Below, in pieces: positions 1 through 9,831 of a stretch of 64,000 nt of DNA; positions within the stretch are counted from its first letter, which is position 1; the number at the start of each line of letters is the position of its first letter. The stretch comes from Taxillus chinensis (taxonomy: Eukaryota > Streptophyta > Magnoliopsida > Santalales > Loranthaceae). Under the pieces are notes generated by a model. That model saw nothing but the letters and a program-made list of their open reading frames with translations. It was not told where the DNA came from and ran no database searches. Made by a program: the position numbers and the translations under genes. The DNA lies in assembly GCA_023512835.1 (NCBI GenBank), contig CM042090.1:57523865-57587864 (forward strand), given 5' to 3'.

Positions 1-310
1 ACCAGTCTTTATTACAACAAAATCCTCTTTTCAATCCATCCCCACTAGGGTTACATCAATTCCCATAAAAATAACATAAATGGAAGACAGTAAAGTAAAT
101 AAGGTCTTCCACCTTGGGGTCCCACCTAACGCCTGTATGTTCCTGAAAGAAAACACAACATAGAGGGAGGGGTGAGCAACCACAGCTCAGTAGGGATCAT
201 GTCTCCCCAACCCATCCCATGCTCCTAACGTCTACATGAGGGTGTGTACAGGTGCAGTGTCGTGACAATAAGATATAAACAGGTTGTATTCCACAATCAC
301 ATGGAACACA

Positions 311-660
311 CATATCCACAGCCATACAGGCTTAGCCATATAGGCTAGCATATCCACAGCCACTCAGGCTTAGCCACACGGGCTAACATATCCACAGCCT
401 CTCAGGCTTAGCCACACGGGCTAACATATCCACGACCATATAGGCTAAACCACATGGGCTAACATATCCATGGCCATATAGGCTTAGCCACACAGGCTAA
501 CATATCCACAGCCATATAGGCTTAGCCACATTGGCTAACATATCCACAGCCATATAGGCTTAGCCACACAGGCTAACATATCCACAGCCATATAGGCTTA
601 GCCACATGGGCTAACATATCCACAGCCATATAGGCTTAGCCACACAGGCTAACATGTCCA
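311..660. repeat. 38-bp tandem repeat in LTR X1 (about 9 copies)
   Basis: Copies start at exactly 311, 349, 387, 425, 463, 501, 539, 577, 615 and 653 (the last partial). The unit is built of two half-units ending in AGGCTTAGCCA and GGCTAACATATCC. Degenerate copies with the word CACAGGCATT continue to about 960. No ORF runs through it. It lies downstream of the LTR promoter, in the R/U5 portion of the minus-strand LTR. Confidence 0.95.
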
Positions 661-1178
661 CAGCCATACAAGGTCACACAGGCATTAAACCAAACACGTA
701 GCATACACACTTTCACAGGCATAATACCAAACACTTAGTTCGCACAGCCAATCAGGCATCAAATCAAACACTTGATAAGTAGAGTCTCACAGGTATTTTA
801 CCAAACGCTTAACATGCATACATTCACAAACCCACAAACCCAGCCACACAGGCATATTATCAAACACAAACTAGGCATATTCACACAAACATTTTCACAC
901 AGGCATTTTATCGAACACTTGATATGCACTCACCATCCAACACCAAAATACATCAAAACCCGCCATTGAAGGCCAACATCCATATAGGAGATCACACCTA
1001 TATGGATTACATATATATATAAACAGCTAAAATCCATAATCTACCCTAGAACCCTAGGACAGAGGAGGATTTAGGAAGAACAGAACCCCTACCTTAAAGC
1101 AGATCTTCCTTGCTCCCACGCTAAACGCCGTCCTCCCCACGTAAGATGCTCCGACAGCAACCAGCAGCTCCCCTTCCT

Positions 1179-1180
<2 letters not shown>

Positions 1181-1229
<49 letters not shown>
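1181..1229. repeat. (CT)n microsatellite
   Basis: An uninterrupted CT run of about 24 repeats just downstream of the LTR X1 TATA box on the minus strand (GA on the sense strand). Similar GA runs follow the TATA box in the related LTRs near 41923-41942, 39366-39383 and 50905-50935, so it is a conserved leader feature. The arginine/glutamate-repeat ORF across it is not a gene. Confidence 0.95.
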
Positions 1230-1231
<2 letters not shown>

Positions 1232-1287
1232 GACGGCTGCAGTAGCTGAAGAGAACCCTAAACCTAAAACAGAGGGGCTTCTCCTCC

Positions 1288-1364
1288 TTATATAGACAAC
1301 ACAACATCAAAACGACGTAGTTTTGATTAAGTGAATCCCAGCATCAAAACGACGTAGTTTTGAT
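1288..1364 (-). promoter_or_regulatory. LTR X1 core promoter: TATA box plus two ACGT palindromes
   Basis: On the minus strand a TATATAAG box (1288-1295) is preceded by two copies of a 22-bp inverted repeat with core CAAAACGACGTAGTTTTG at 1306-1327 and 1343-1364. The same arrangement, two palindromes then TATATAA, is present at 41783-41860 in LTR X2. The ACGT core is the type bound by plant bZIP factors; actual use is inferred. Confidence 0.7.
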
Positions 1365-1917
1365 GGAACAAGATATGACCTACCCACATCCATACACACC
1401 AAAATACTCACAATTCCAACATGGTCCTTTGGGAAAAGATGATTAGAATGACAAAACCAAGGTAACCATGCAAAAACATGCCTGCACGCCAATTTGAACG
1501 CCATTTCCCCAATTGGCGTGCAGCTCCAAATGCACTCAAACTTCACCCCAAGCCTCCTTGCATCTTGTAGAGGTCTGAGAAGCAAAAATATGCTTGCACG
1601 TGAAATGGGTGAATTCACGTGCAGCTCCAAATGCTCTGAAATTTCTGTGGTAGATAGAGGACCTCATTCTAAGCAACTTTTGTTCTTGCACGCCAATTGT
1701 TTGAGGCCATCTACTATATCAAAAGTGAGCTCCAAAATATACCAAAACAGCTTAAAACCGCATGTATATGCATAGCATCTTCCTAGGGCATAAATGCACG
1801 TTACCACTTGTCACATGCACCTCCCAAAAGTCCCCTCTTGGGCTCATCTCTTACCTCAAACTTGTGCACCAACATCCAAGGTGTTTGTGGTTAACTTCTT
1901 ACACACGGGTCATTACA

Positions 1918-2344
1918 CATCTAGGGCCAAGAGCGCGTCGCCTAATCGCAAAGGACTAGGCCATAGGGAACAGTGTAGAAAACCTGTAAAACCTAAGATA
2001 CCTATATCCCCTATTTGTGCTCCGCATCATAGTGTCTATTCCATCTATAAAGAAATAGGCCATTACCACTATGAGTGTTAGAGTCTATCGGATGATTGGC
2101 TTTGTAATCAAGTTTACATAATAAAGATCAGTTCATTAAAAAGGGTTTTTGAGCAAATATAAATCTAAATCTCAAAGGAGTAACTCTCCTAAGAAAACTC
2201 GTATAAAAGAAGCAACTAACACTAACAAAATAAAGTCAACATGGAAAGCTAAAGTTCCTAACAAAGCAAAATCCGGAACTGTTGACATTGTGGTCTCCTA
2301 ACTACCCGAAACAAGTTTGAGCACCAAAAGTGTAAACTGTTGTC
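1918..2344 (+). pseudogene. gag: Copia A gag C-terminal fragment (Sirevirus-like)
   Basis: This is the left edge of the oldest element in the nest. It aligns by eye with the gag tail of copia B at 22710-23150: a lysine-rich SAS/SPNRKG segment followed by a zinc-knuckle-like stretch. In copia B that stretch reads CSICREMGHYHYEC (CX2CX4HX4C). Here both leading cysteines are tyrosine (YSIYKEIGHYHYEC), so the knuckle would not bind zinc. A TAG follows directly. The remainder of gag and the 5' LTR are left of LTR X1 or outside the window. Confidence 0.75.
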
Positions 2345-4242
2345 TTGCAGGAGCATCTCTGGAATTCATTGCCGGACCACTTGAAGTTAAAGATAAATCA
2401 AAGCAAGTGGATACTCGATAGTGGATGCTCCGGGCATATTACTGGTGATCAGTCTCTGCTCATAGAAGTTGCTAACAAACGAGGCCCATCCGTATCATAT
2501 GGCGACAACAGTAAAGGTAAGACTGTGGGGTGTGGCACTTTAACCAGTGGTTGTGTATCAATTACTAAGGTTACACTAGTCGAGGGTTTGAAGCATAATC
2601 TGCTGAGTGTCAGTAATTTATGTGACAAAGGATTTACTGTTTCCTTTATATCCAACACCTACACAGTTAGGGAAAACTTATCCAAAGAGATTAAGTTATC
2701 CGGATTAAGAGATGGGGACATATGCTCAGTGGTCTTAAGAAATAATTCTTCTGACATTGTATGCTTCCTCACTATAGCATCAAATGAAGAAAGTTGGCTA
2801 TGGCACAAGGGTTGCGGTCATTTAAATTTTAAAACTTTGTCTAAACTAGCATCGCTTGACTTAGTTAACGGCCTGCCCAAACATAAATACTTCAGAGATT
2901 CACTCTATCAAGAATACCAACTTGGCAAGCAGAACAAGCATAGCTTTAAGAGCAAATCAGTTAATTTAATAACTGCTCTATTATAACTTCTTCATATGGA
3001 CCTCTGTGGTCCCATTTCTATTGCTTCTCTTGCTGGTGCGAGATATACCTTTGTGGTTATCGATGACTTCAGCAGGTATACATGGGTGATGTTCCTGAAG
3101 TCAAAGGATCAAACTTTTGAACATCTTATAGATCTCTTCAACTAGATAAGCAATTCACAAGGACTGATCGTTAAATGTATTAGGAGTGATCATGGTACGG
3201 AATTTGACTTTTCCGATATGAGATCATATTGTTCTGAACAGGGCATTCAGCACGACTTCTCTGCGCCTAGGACTCCACAACAAAATGGAGTTGCTGAGCG
3301 TAAGAATCGCACTTTAGTCGAAGCTGGTAGGTCAATGTTAGCAGGAGCAAAGCTTCTTCTCAGTCTATAGGCTGAAGCTATGTTTACTACGTGCTATGTT
3401 CAAAACAGAACTCTTATCAATAAGGTTACCATGAAAACACCCTATAAGATGTGGAGAGGCAGGAAGCCGTCAATCTCTTATTTCAAAACTTTTGGGTGTG
3501 CTTGCTATGTGTTAAACAACGGCAAAGAGGCCCGGAGTAAATTTGAGCCAAAATCCGATGATGGGATCTTTGTCAGATACTCGTTACACAGCAAGGCTTA
3601 TCGCATCTTCAATAGAAAACGTTTAACAGTTGAAGAATCTATCCATGTTGATTTTGATGAATCTAACCTTAATTGGTTAAGTATAGGATCTTCAAATTCA
3701 AATGTGCAGGATCATACAGACACAATTGATTATTCTCTGCTCCAACATGTTCCTGCCACGACTCCTGATGAATCACCGAGCACAAGAGATGCAAGAAGAA
3801 ATGTCACTGATGATGCTTCCGAAGATTCGGACTCAGGACTTCCACTCAACTCCGGACAAATTGATACAGACATCCATAACACTGGAGAACCTTCTAGTCC
3901 ATCCGGCCGAGTTAATACAAAAAGTCACAGTGCCGAAGAACATCAAAGTACTTCTGGAACTGTTCATTATACGAATACAACTGGCCCAGAAGAAGCTCAA
4001 CCAACTGATGTACAAGATCCACCAGATCTGGCAGAGCTTCAAATCATTAACTACTCACCACCACTTGCGCAAAACTATAGGTGGACTCGAAACCACCCAT
4101 CAGATCAAGTGATTGGTGATCCTACTGTTGGAGTAAGAACGAGGGCAGCCACCTCCAACTTGTGCCTCTACTCTTGTTTTCTATCACAGATAAAGCCAAA
4201 GGTGGTGGATGAAGCCCTTCAAGATTCTAACTGGATAGATGC
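2345..4242 (+). pseudogene. pol: Copia A pol, part 1: protease, integrase, start of RT (Sirevirus-like)
   Basis: The Copia protease motif LDSGCSGHITG has its catalytic Asp at 2417-2419. A GAG-pre-integrase/zinc segment (WLWHKGCGHLNFKT, then YQLGK where copia B has CREC) and the integrase core follow, with MDLCGP, RSDHGTEFD and PQQNGVAERKNRT as the D, D and E blocks. A Sirevirus-type acidic linker precedes the start of RT ([11 protein letters not shown]). In-frame stops occur at 2984-2986, 3143-3145 and 3368-3370; the last two sit where copia B has or would have Trp, consistent with G-to-A decay. The frame is cut at 4242 by the Ogre insertion and resumes at 58983 after the duplicated gatgc. 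Confidence 0.9.
4238..4242. repeat. TSD gatgc, left copy (Ogre 1)
   Basis: The five bases gatgc precede TGTTGGAC of the Ogre 5' LTR and recur at 58978-58982 after the 3' LTR. Across the pair the copia A RT reading frame continues without a break, which confirms the insertion limits. Confidence 0.95.
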
Positions 4243-4591
4243 TGTTGGACCCCATTTTGTCCGGGTTGGACATATATATTTATTATTCCATATATATCAT
4301 TGACTTTGTATAGAAAATAAAGAGGCATAACCATTAAGATAAAGGGTGGGAAATAGACAGTCACAGGTGATGGAAAATCAAATTTGAGAATCAACACCTC
4401 CAACCACGCTCAATTCTGAGGTCAAATGATGAAGTTATGGTCAAAACAGTATTCAAACCGCTAATAGCGGTCAAATGATAATTGACTTGTAAAACCGCAC
4501 TCCAAATCAGGTCATGAACCTTACCATCATGATCCTCTCGTCATTGTGAGAATTTTGATATATATATTGGCTATTTTTTACAAAAAAGAAA

Positions 4592-5097
4592 AAGTGTGAA
4601 CAATACCCGCATACTGTTCACAGCCCAAAAAAATATTAATTTTGAAACAAATACTACAAAAACTTTTTTAAAAAAAACACACGTGAACAGTACCCCCGCG
4701 TACTGTTCACAGCCCCAAAAATCTTAACTAAAACTAATACTAAAAAACTAAAACAACACGCGTGAACAGTACCCACGTCAAAAAAAATCTTAATTAAAAA
4801 CTAATGTTAATTTTAAAAAACAAAAAAAAAAAAACACCCCACATGTGAACAGTATGGTGTACTGTTCACAGGCCCAAAAATATATAAATTAAAAACAAAA
4901 AGAACTTTTTTTAAAAAAAATTAATTAATTAATTAACAATAATAAATTCTGACATGTTTGTTTTTTTGTTTTTTGTATTTTGTTTTTTTGTTATTTATTT
5001 TTTAAGAAAAAAACAAAATTAGAATAAAATAATAATAATTCAAATCTGGGGGACTGTTCATGAACAGTACACGGGTACTGTTCATGAACAGTACATC
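4592..5097. promoter_or_regulatory. Palindrome array in Ogre U3
   Basis: Hyphenated palindromes of the form GTGAACAGTACC...GTACTGTTCAC followed by AGCCCC(A)n recur near 4597, 4683, 4752 (half copy), 4845 and 5055-5097 (a doubled ACTGTTCATGAACAGTAC), roughly every 80 bp, ending about 55 bp upstream of the TATA box. The 3' LTR has the same series near 53820, 53907, 53985, 54072 and 54280-54325. It looks like a multi-copy cis-element block; the bound factor is unknown. Confidence 0.8.
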
Positions 5098-5152
5098 CGA
5101 CAGTTTTTTTTTCCCCTTTTTTCTTCCTCCTCTTCTCTTCTTCTTCTTTAAC

Positions 5153-5160
5153 TATAAATA
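5153..5160 (+). promoter_or_regulatory. Ogre LTR TATA box
   Basis: TATAAATA follows the palindrome array and a pyrimidine tract and precedes a leader-like CCCAAAAAA-rich region. The 3' LTR has it at 54372-54379. Transcription probably starts about 25-35 bases downstream, which defines the U3/R boundary by inference. Confidence 0.75.
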
Positions 5161-6104
5161 CCTCTCATTTTTCATCCCAAAAAAACGAATTTTCCCCCCA
5201 AAAAAAAGCTACTTTCCCTCTTCCTTTCTCTTCATTTTCCTTCCCAAAATCCAAATCAAAAAGCCTCATATTTCATCCCAAAAAGTCCCACAAATTTTTC
5301 CAGAAAAAGCCTACTCTCTCTCCCTTCCTCTCCACTCTCCTTTCCCAAAACACAAATCAAAAAACATCATTTTTCATCCCAAAACATCCTACGAAAATTC
5401 TCAAAAAAAATCATCCTCTCTCTCATTTTTCAATCTTCAAACAAAAAAAACCCAAAAATCATTACATATCTCCCTTCCTTTACAGCAATAAATTAAACCC
5501 AATTATCTCCAATCCCTCCCAAGTTCCGATCCATCTCTGGCGTCGATTTCAAGTTCCAGCCAAGCTCCGGCGCGTTGCACAAGGCGAGTTCACAGTTTTC
5601 CACCGGACTCGGAGTTTCTTTCGACACTATCGACGCCCACAGGATAGCTCGGACGTGGTGCTGCTGTCAAGATCAATAAAGTCGGTTCCGCTACCCTTTT
5701 ATTATTGCTTATTTTGTACTATATTGCTAAATTTCATTTTTTTGTTATTTGTGTTTCCTCTTTTCTTTTTTGTTTAGGCGCTGGAATATTATTTTTATCT
5801 CTTTGTATTTTTTTCTTTTTTTTTCTCTTCTTGTTGTATTTTTTACTTTTGTTTGTTTATTTTGTTGTATGTAGTTGTAATATGTACAAAGCAAAACAAA
5901 AAAGAGCAACAAACAAAAAGAGAAAACAAAAAAAAGAGAGACAAAAAAAAAGAGAAGGGATTGTATTTAGTATTCCGGTACACACACCACACAATTGTTT
6001 AATTTTTGGGTTTAGTTATTTTTATTTCTTTGCTATGTTGCATGTTTTTATTGTTGTGGTAAAAAATGTAAAAAACTTTTTTTAAACTCAAATCAATACA
6101 AAAA

Positions 6105-6577
6105 TATATGGTTTTATTAGGCATATGTTCTAAAAAAAAGTGTAAAAAATCATTTTTTTATAATATAGTGATATAAATATATTTTTCTTGTTTTATTAGG
6201 TTTGTTTTCTAATAATAAAAGAAAAAGATGTAAAAACGTTTTTTTAAATTCACATAAATAGAATATACTGATATAAATATTTTTTTGTGTTATTATGTTA
6301 GTTTTCCAATATAAAAGAAAAGCAAAATATGTAAAAACGTTTTTTTAATTCACATAAATAGAATAAAGTGATATAAATAAATGTTTTTTTTTGTGTTATT
6401 ATGTTAGTTTTCCAATATAAAAAAAAGTAAAAGATGTAAAAACGTTTTTTTAATTCACATAAATAGAATAAAGTGATATAAATGTTTTTTTTGTGTTATT
6501 ATGTTAGTTTTCCAATATAAAAAAAAAGAAAAAGATGTAAAAATGTTTTTTTTAATTCACATAAATTGAATAAAGTG

Positions 6578-6619
<42 letters not shown>

Positions 6620-6690
6620 TATTATGTTAGTTTTTCAATAATATAAAAAAAAACAAACAAACAAAGATGTAAAAACGCTTTTTTTAAATA
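6105..6690. repeat. Tandem repeats of about 100 bp in Ogre LTR
   Basis: Five to six degenerate copies contain the words TTATGTTAGTTTTCCAATAT, a poly-A stretch, GATGTAAAAACG, a poly-T stretch, CACATAAATAGAATA and AAGTGATATAAAT. ATGTTAG occurs near 6296, 6401, 6501 and 6623. One copy carries a (TG)n run at 6596-6619. The 3' LTR has the same array, and solo LTR X3 inserted inside one of its copies. Confidence 0.85.
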
Positions 6691-7422
6691 AAAACTAATG
6701 GTGATAAGTATAGCATTCTTAGATTTATCAAGTTCGTTTTTCAATACCAAAAATAAAACAAAAATAATAAAAATAACCAAAAGGCTTAGTTAAAAAAAAA
6801 TCAAAAATGAATAAGCGTGTCCTTTTACAACCACAACAACAACAAAAATTAAAACCCCTCTACTCACGTGCATCCTTTAGACTTATCCATTTGTGGGTTC
6901 ACTTTAGATAAGGAAATCGAATAAAAAAAATAAAAGCAAAAAAAGAAAGTGTTTTCAAACCAAATACCAAAAAGATTTCATGTTCCATTTTTTAAAAAAA
7001 AAACAACAACAACAACAAAAACAAAAAAAAAACAAAAAACAAAAAAAAACATTTAAGATTTCCTTTAGAAATTTAAGGTAAAACAATTTTAACCACAACT
7101 TTAACAAATAACTTAATAAAATAAAAGCATAGACTTTTTAGGAAAACCATAGTGCCTTGGCCCAATTACAACAGTGAAAATAAATAAAAACCTCCTCCTC
7201 CGAAAATAGATACCGAAAGGGCGTTGTAGGGGTGCTAATCCTTCCCTACACATAACCAACTCCCGAGCCCTTCTCTGATAACGCAGACCACACCTTAACT
7301 ACTCAAAGTAGAGGGTATCCAACTGTACCCCAAAAACAGTTAGTGGCGATTCTAAATTTCTCACCATTGGTTTAGTTTGTGCCCACCCTAAAAGGGCTGG
7401 GACGAAAACCAGTGATGACAGC

Positions 7423-7440
7423 TGGCGACTCTGCTGGGGA
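7423..7440 (+). promoter_or_regulatory. Ogre primer-binding site
   Basis: TGGCGACTCTGCTGGGGA lies two bases after the 5' LTR. This is the PBS form typical of Ogre elements, reported to pair with the 3' end of a tRNA-Arg. It sets the exact 5' LTR end at 7420. Confidence 0.88.
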
Positions 7441-8113
7441 CTGAAACTTTAGAGAGTTAGGTCTAGCACTAGGAATAGGAGGTTATTTTATTTTTGTATA
7501 TATTTAACTGTTATTTATACACTTTAACTGTCATAATAATTGTCATTTTGTTTACTTAACTGTAATCGTGATTTCTTTATATGCTTTAACTGCCATCTTT
7601 TTTAACTATAATTATGATTCATTTATACGCTTTAAATTACCATAATAGTTGTGCTTTACTGCTTTCCCTACTTGTTGCATTCATGCATAACCCTATACCC
7701 GGGTTTATCACAATTTAGGATAGCGAGGTTTAGTACGGTCCCCAGCACGTTGATCATTATCCGCAATGGGGCCTCGGACTCCTCACTCAAACTTGAGGTT
7801 CTTTTAAGGCTCGTCCTTTTAAGACCCCCCTCCGGTAAATCCCATGGTGTACGGAGCCCTCTACAGAGGAAGTTTGAGGACCAACGAATAAGATAGGCCT
7901 AGCAATAGAAGCCCATCAGGGGCATTGACCCACATGTTGTTTGCTTATTTCATGCCATGCTAACCTTTGTTTTGTAGGGTAGTTCTTAAGTCATCCCTTG
8001 CACATATTATTTGCCTTGCTATTGATTTATTCTTTATCCTATCTATTTGCCTTGATATGTGTTAAACTATCATCCTAACCTATCATCATGCATAACACGA
8101 CATTCATATAGGC
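7441..8113 (+). other. Ogre 5' untranslated leader
   Basis: About 670 bases between the PBS and the first credible start codon. The short ORF at 7651-7896 shows no recognisable motif. The leader is AT-rich at first and more mixed after 7680. I see no further structure in it. Confidence 0.6.
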
Positions 8114-9556
8114 ATGACAACTTTCAGTCATCTCCTAAAGGCCCTTCAGGATAATGAGGTTGTCGCAGTGGTGGCCTAAGCATCTAGGGATATTCAACTT
8201 CCCCTTGGAGATTTTCCACCAAGAGAAGCCCACAAGGCATAACATGTTATCATAGAAGATCAGTTGGACTACACTAAGGAGGTACAGATGATGTGGAGGC
8301 AGTGGCCAGACGAAAGGAAAACCATCTATATACAATAGTTTGGGGATTTGCTCCATGTGACCGAGCTACTCGCTGACAAGGATATGCTTGGGGTAGCAAT
8401 ATATTTCTGGGAACCTCAACGACGATGCTTCAACTTCAATGGTGTAGATCTTGTTCCTACAATAGAAGAATACAGAAGATTACTAGATATCCCAGTGGTG
8501 GAAAACAAAAGGAAGATTTATTTACCGGATCCCAGAAAAACATGTCGAAGGGCCTTTGCTGAGATAATGGGAAAGCCAGTTTGGGACTCACCAATGGCTA
8601 CAACCTATGGTGGGCAAGAATATCTTCCATGGGCAACGATGAAAGAAATGATACAGACTGCAACAGAAGTAGGGGCACACAAACTACTTACACTAGCCAT
8701 ATACGGGTTAATCATCTTCCCAAGGATTCCAGCTCACATCAACGGAGCAACTGTGGATTTGGTTCAGAAAGTGCTCAATGGATGTGACCCTACTCCTGCT
8801 ATATTGGCCGAAACCATTCGATCTCTTATTTATCTGAGGAGTACGGGCTCGGGGCAATTCATGGGGTGCCTGCCTCTCCTATGCACTTGGCTACAGGGTC
8901 ATTTCCCTTGCATTGTTCCTCGTTTCCATGCTGTTTATCGAGTGCCAGCCACGACACTATTGGATATTCTACTCAGCAAGTGGAGTTTACCTCAAGGCTT
9001 TGAAGACTGGAGGAAGAAGTTAGAAAGCCTCACAAAAGCTGACATTACCTGGACTGCTCCTTGGATGCCAGTGGTCTCCATGATATATAGCTGCGGGGAC
9101 TACAATTGGGTTCCACTCTTAGGTCCTTGGGGAGGAACTGCTTATGCGCCACTGCAGGGTGGAAGACAAGTCGGGCATCATCAAATTATCCCTGTGCTAT
9201 TTGGCATGGAAGATTGTGACTTCACTTACAACAGAACTATGCTTGCAGAAAAAGGCAAAAAGATGTATGAGGCATGGCCCACCCCACACAAGATCCAACC
9301 CAACAGTCCAAAACCTGGCGTTTACCCCGCATACATATCTTGGAGGGCATAACACAAGCCACAGTTAACTACTGACATGAAAGCTATCCTCCAGGAGAAT
9401 CAGATTCTAAGGCAGTAGAACCAAAGGCTAGAAGCATCTCTAGAAGGAGCTCTTCAAAGGCTACAGCTGAGGGAAAAACAGATCGAGACCATAATGAAGC
9501 AGAGGGAAGAGGCAGGTGAGAGACCACCCCAGAGAAGGAGGCGTCGTGCTCCTTAG
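8114..9556 (+). pseudogene. Ogre ORF1 (DUF7745-like protein upstream of gag)
   Basis: One reading frame runs from the ATG at 8114 to TAG at 9554-9556, about 480 codons, broken by stops TAA (in VVA*ASRD), TAA (HKA*HV), TAG (YIQ*FGD), TAA at 9350-9352 and a TAG near 9413. The conserved core (from 8348) includes FWEPQRRCFNFNGVDLVPTI and EEYRRLLDIPV, the pattern of the plant DUF7745/Ogre-ORF1 family. After the fourth stop the frame encodes a coiled-coil-like stretch and ends in a basic tail, PPQRRRRRAP. Function is unknown; this ORF is a hallmark of Ogre elements. The VPTIEEYRRLLDIP segment resembles plant mobile domain proteins; that link is inference. Confidence 0.85.
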
Positions 9557-9831
9557 GAGATGACTGGAAGTTTGTTTTAAAGATCATGTAGCAATAGCTC
9601 TCATCTTATGCTACTACATGGCATTTCTGCATTGTAATGTGTGTTTGTTTGAAAACGTTAAGGTTTTTTGTTTATCTAACCCTTTGCATATTCAGTCATG
9701 CATACATGCATATGAAAATTGAAAATCAAATAAAAATTCTCTTTTACCCAGGTTGGTAGCAGCCTTTATCCAGGATTGCGCACTCTTACAACCTCAGATC
9801 CAGATGTAATCAAGTAGCACAACCACAGTCG
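9557..9831 (+). other. Spacer between Ogre ORF1 and gag
   Basis: About 275 bases without a conserved frame. It contains CATGCATACATGCATATG near 9698. No promoter or RNA structure was recognised. Confidence 0.5.

Larger units (their letters stand above)
1..1917 (-). mobile_element. Partial LTR, 'family X' (X1), minus strand
   Basis: Read on the minus strand this LTR starts at 1917 with TGTAATGACCCG and runs out of the window at position 1. Its relatives are the solo LTRs at 41348-43323 and 55607-58020, which begin TGTAAGGACCCG or TGTAAAGACTCG and end GGGGCGTGACA; that end lies outside the window here. It is inserted in copia A, whose sequence resumes at 1918, and catct (1918-1922) is the candidate TSD. 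The stretch from about 1285 to 1797 closely matches the U3 of Athila-type LTRs (33768-34350), although the outer ends differ. A TATA box and two ACGT palindromes mark the promoter. Lineage within Ty3/Gypsy is not determinable without an internal domain, and whether this is a solo or full element cannot be seen. Confidence 0.8.
4243..7420 (+). mobile_element. Ogre 5' LTR (3,178 bp)
   Basis: It begins TGTTGGACCCC and ends GTGATGACA directly before the PBS. Order inside: U3 with an array of GTGAACAGTAC/GTACTGTTCAC inverted repeats (about 4592-5097), TATA box 5153-5160, pyrimidine- and CCCAAAAA-rich leader (5161-5500), and an AT-rich body with tandem repeats of about 100 bp (about 6105-6690). The ORFs across it are low-complexity and not genes. 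The 3' copy is 53474-58977; by eye the two differ by scattered substitutions and small indels, more than between the copia B LTRs. Confidence 0.95.

Noticed and set aside
311..660. Regular 38-bp repeats as a CRISPR-like array
   Set aside because: Units are contiguous with no unique spacers, in plant LTR DNA.
1089..1310. ORF with Arg-Glu repeats (minus)
   Set aside because: Pure translation of the CT microsatellite and flanking LTR leader.
1494..1775. 93-aa ORF whose protein recurs at 33843-34142 and 38801-39013 on the other strand
   Set aside because: It is antisense to LTR U3 and recurs because the U3 is shared; no domain, and frame ends differ.
5060..5491. 143-aa Phe/Ser/Lys-rich ORF
   Set aside because: Low-complexity LTR leader of pyrimidine and A-rich runs; the 3' LTR copy does not keep the frame.
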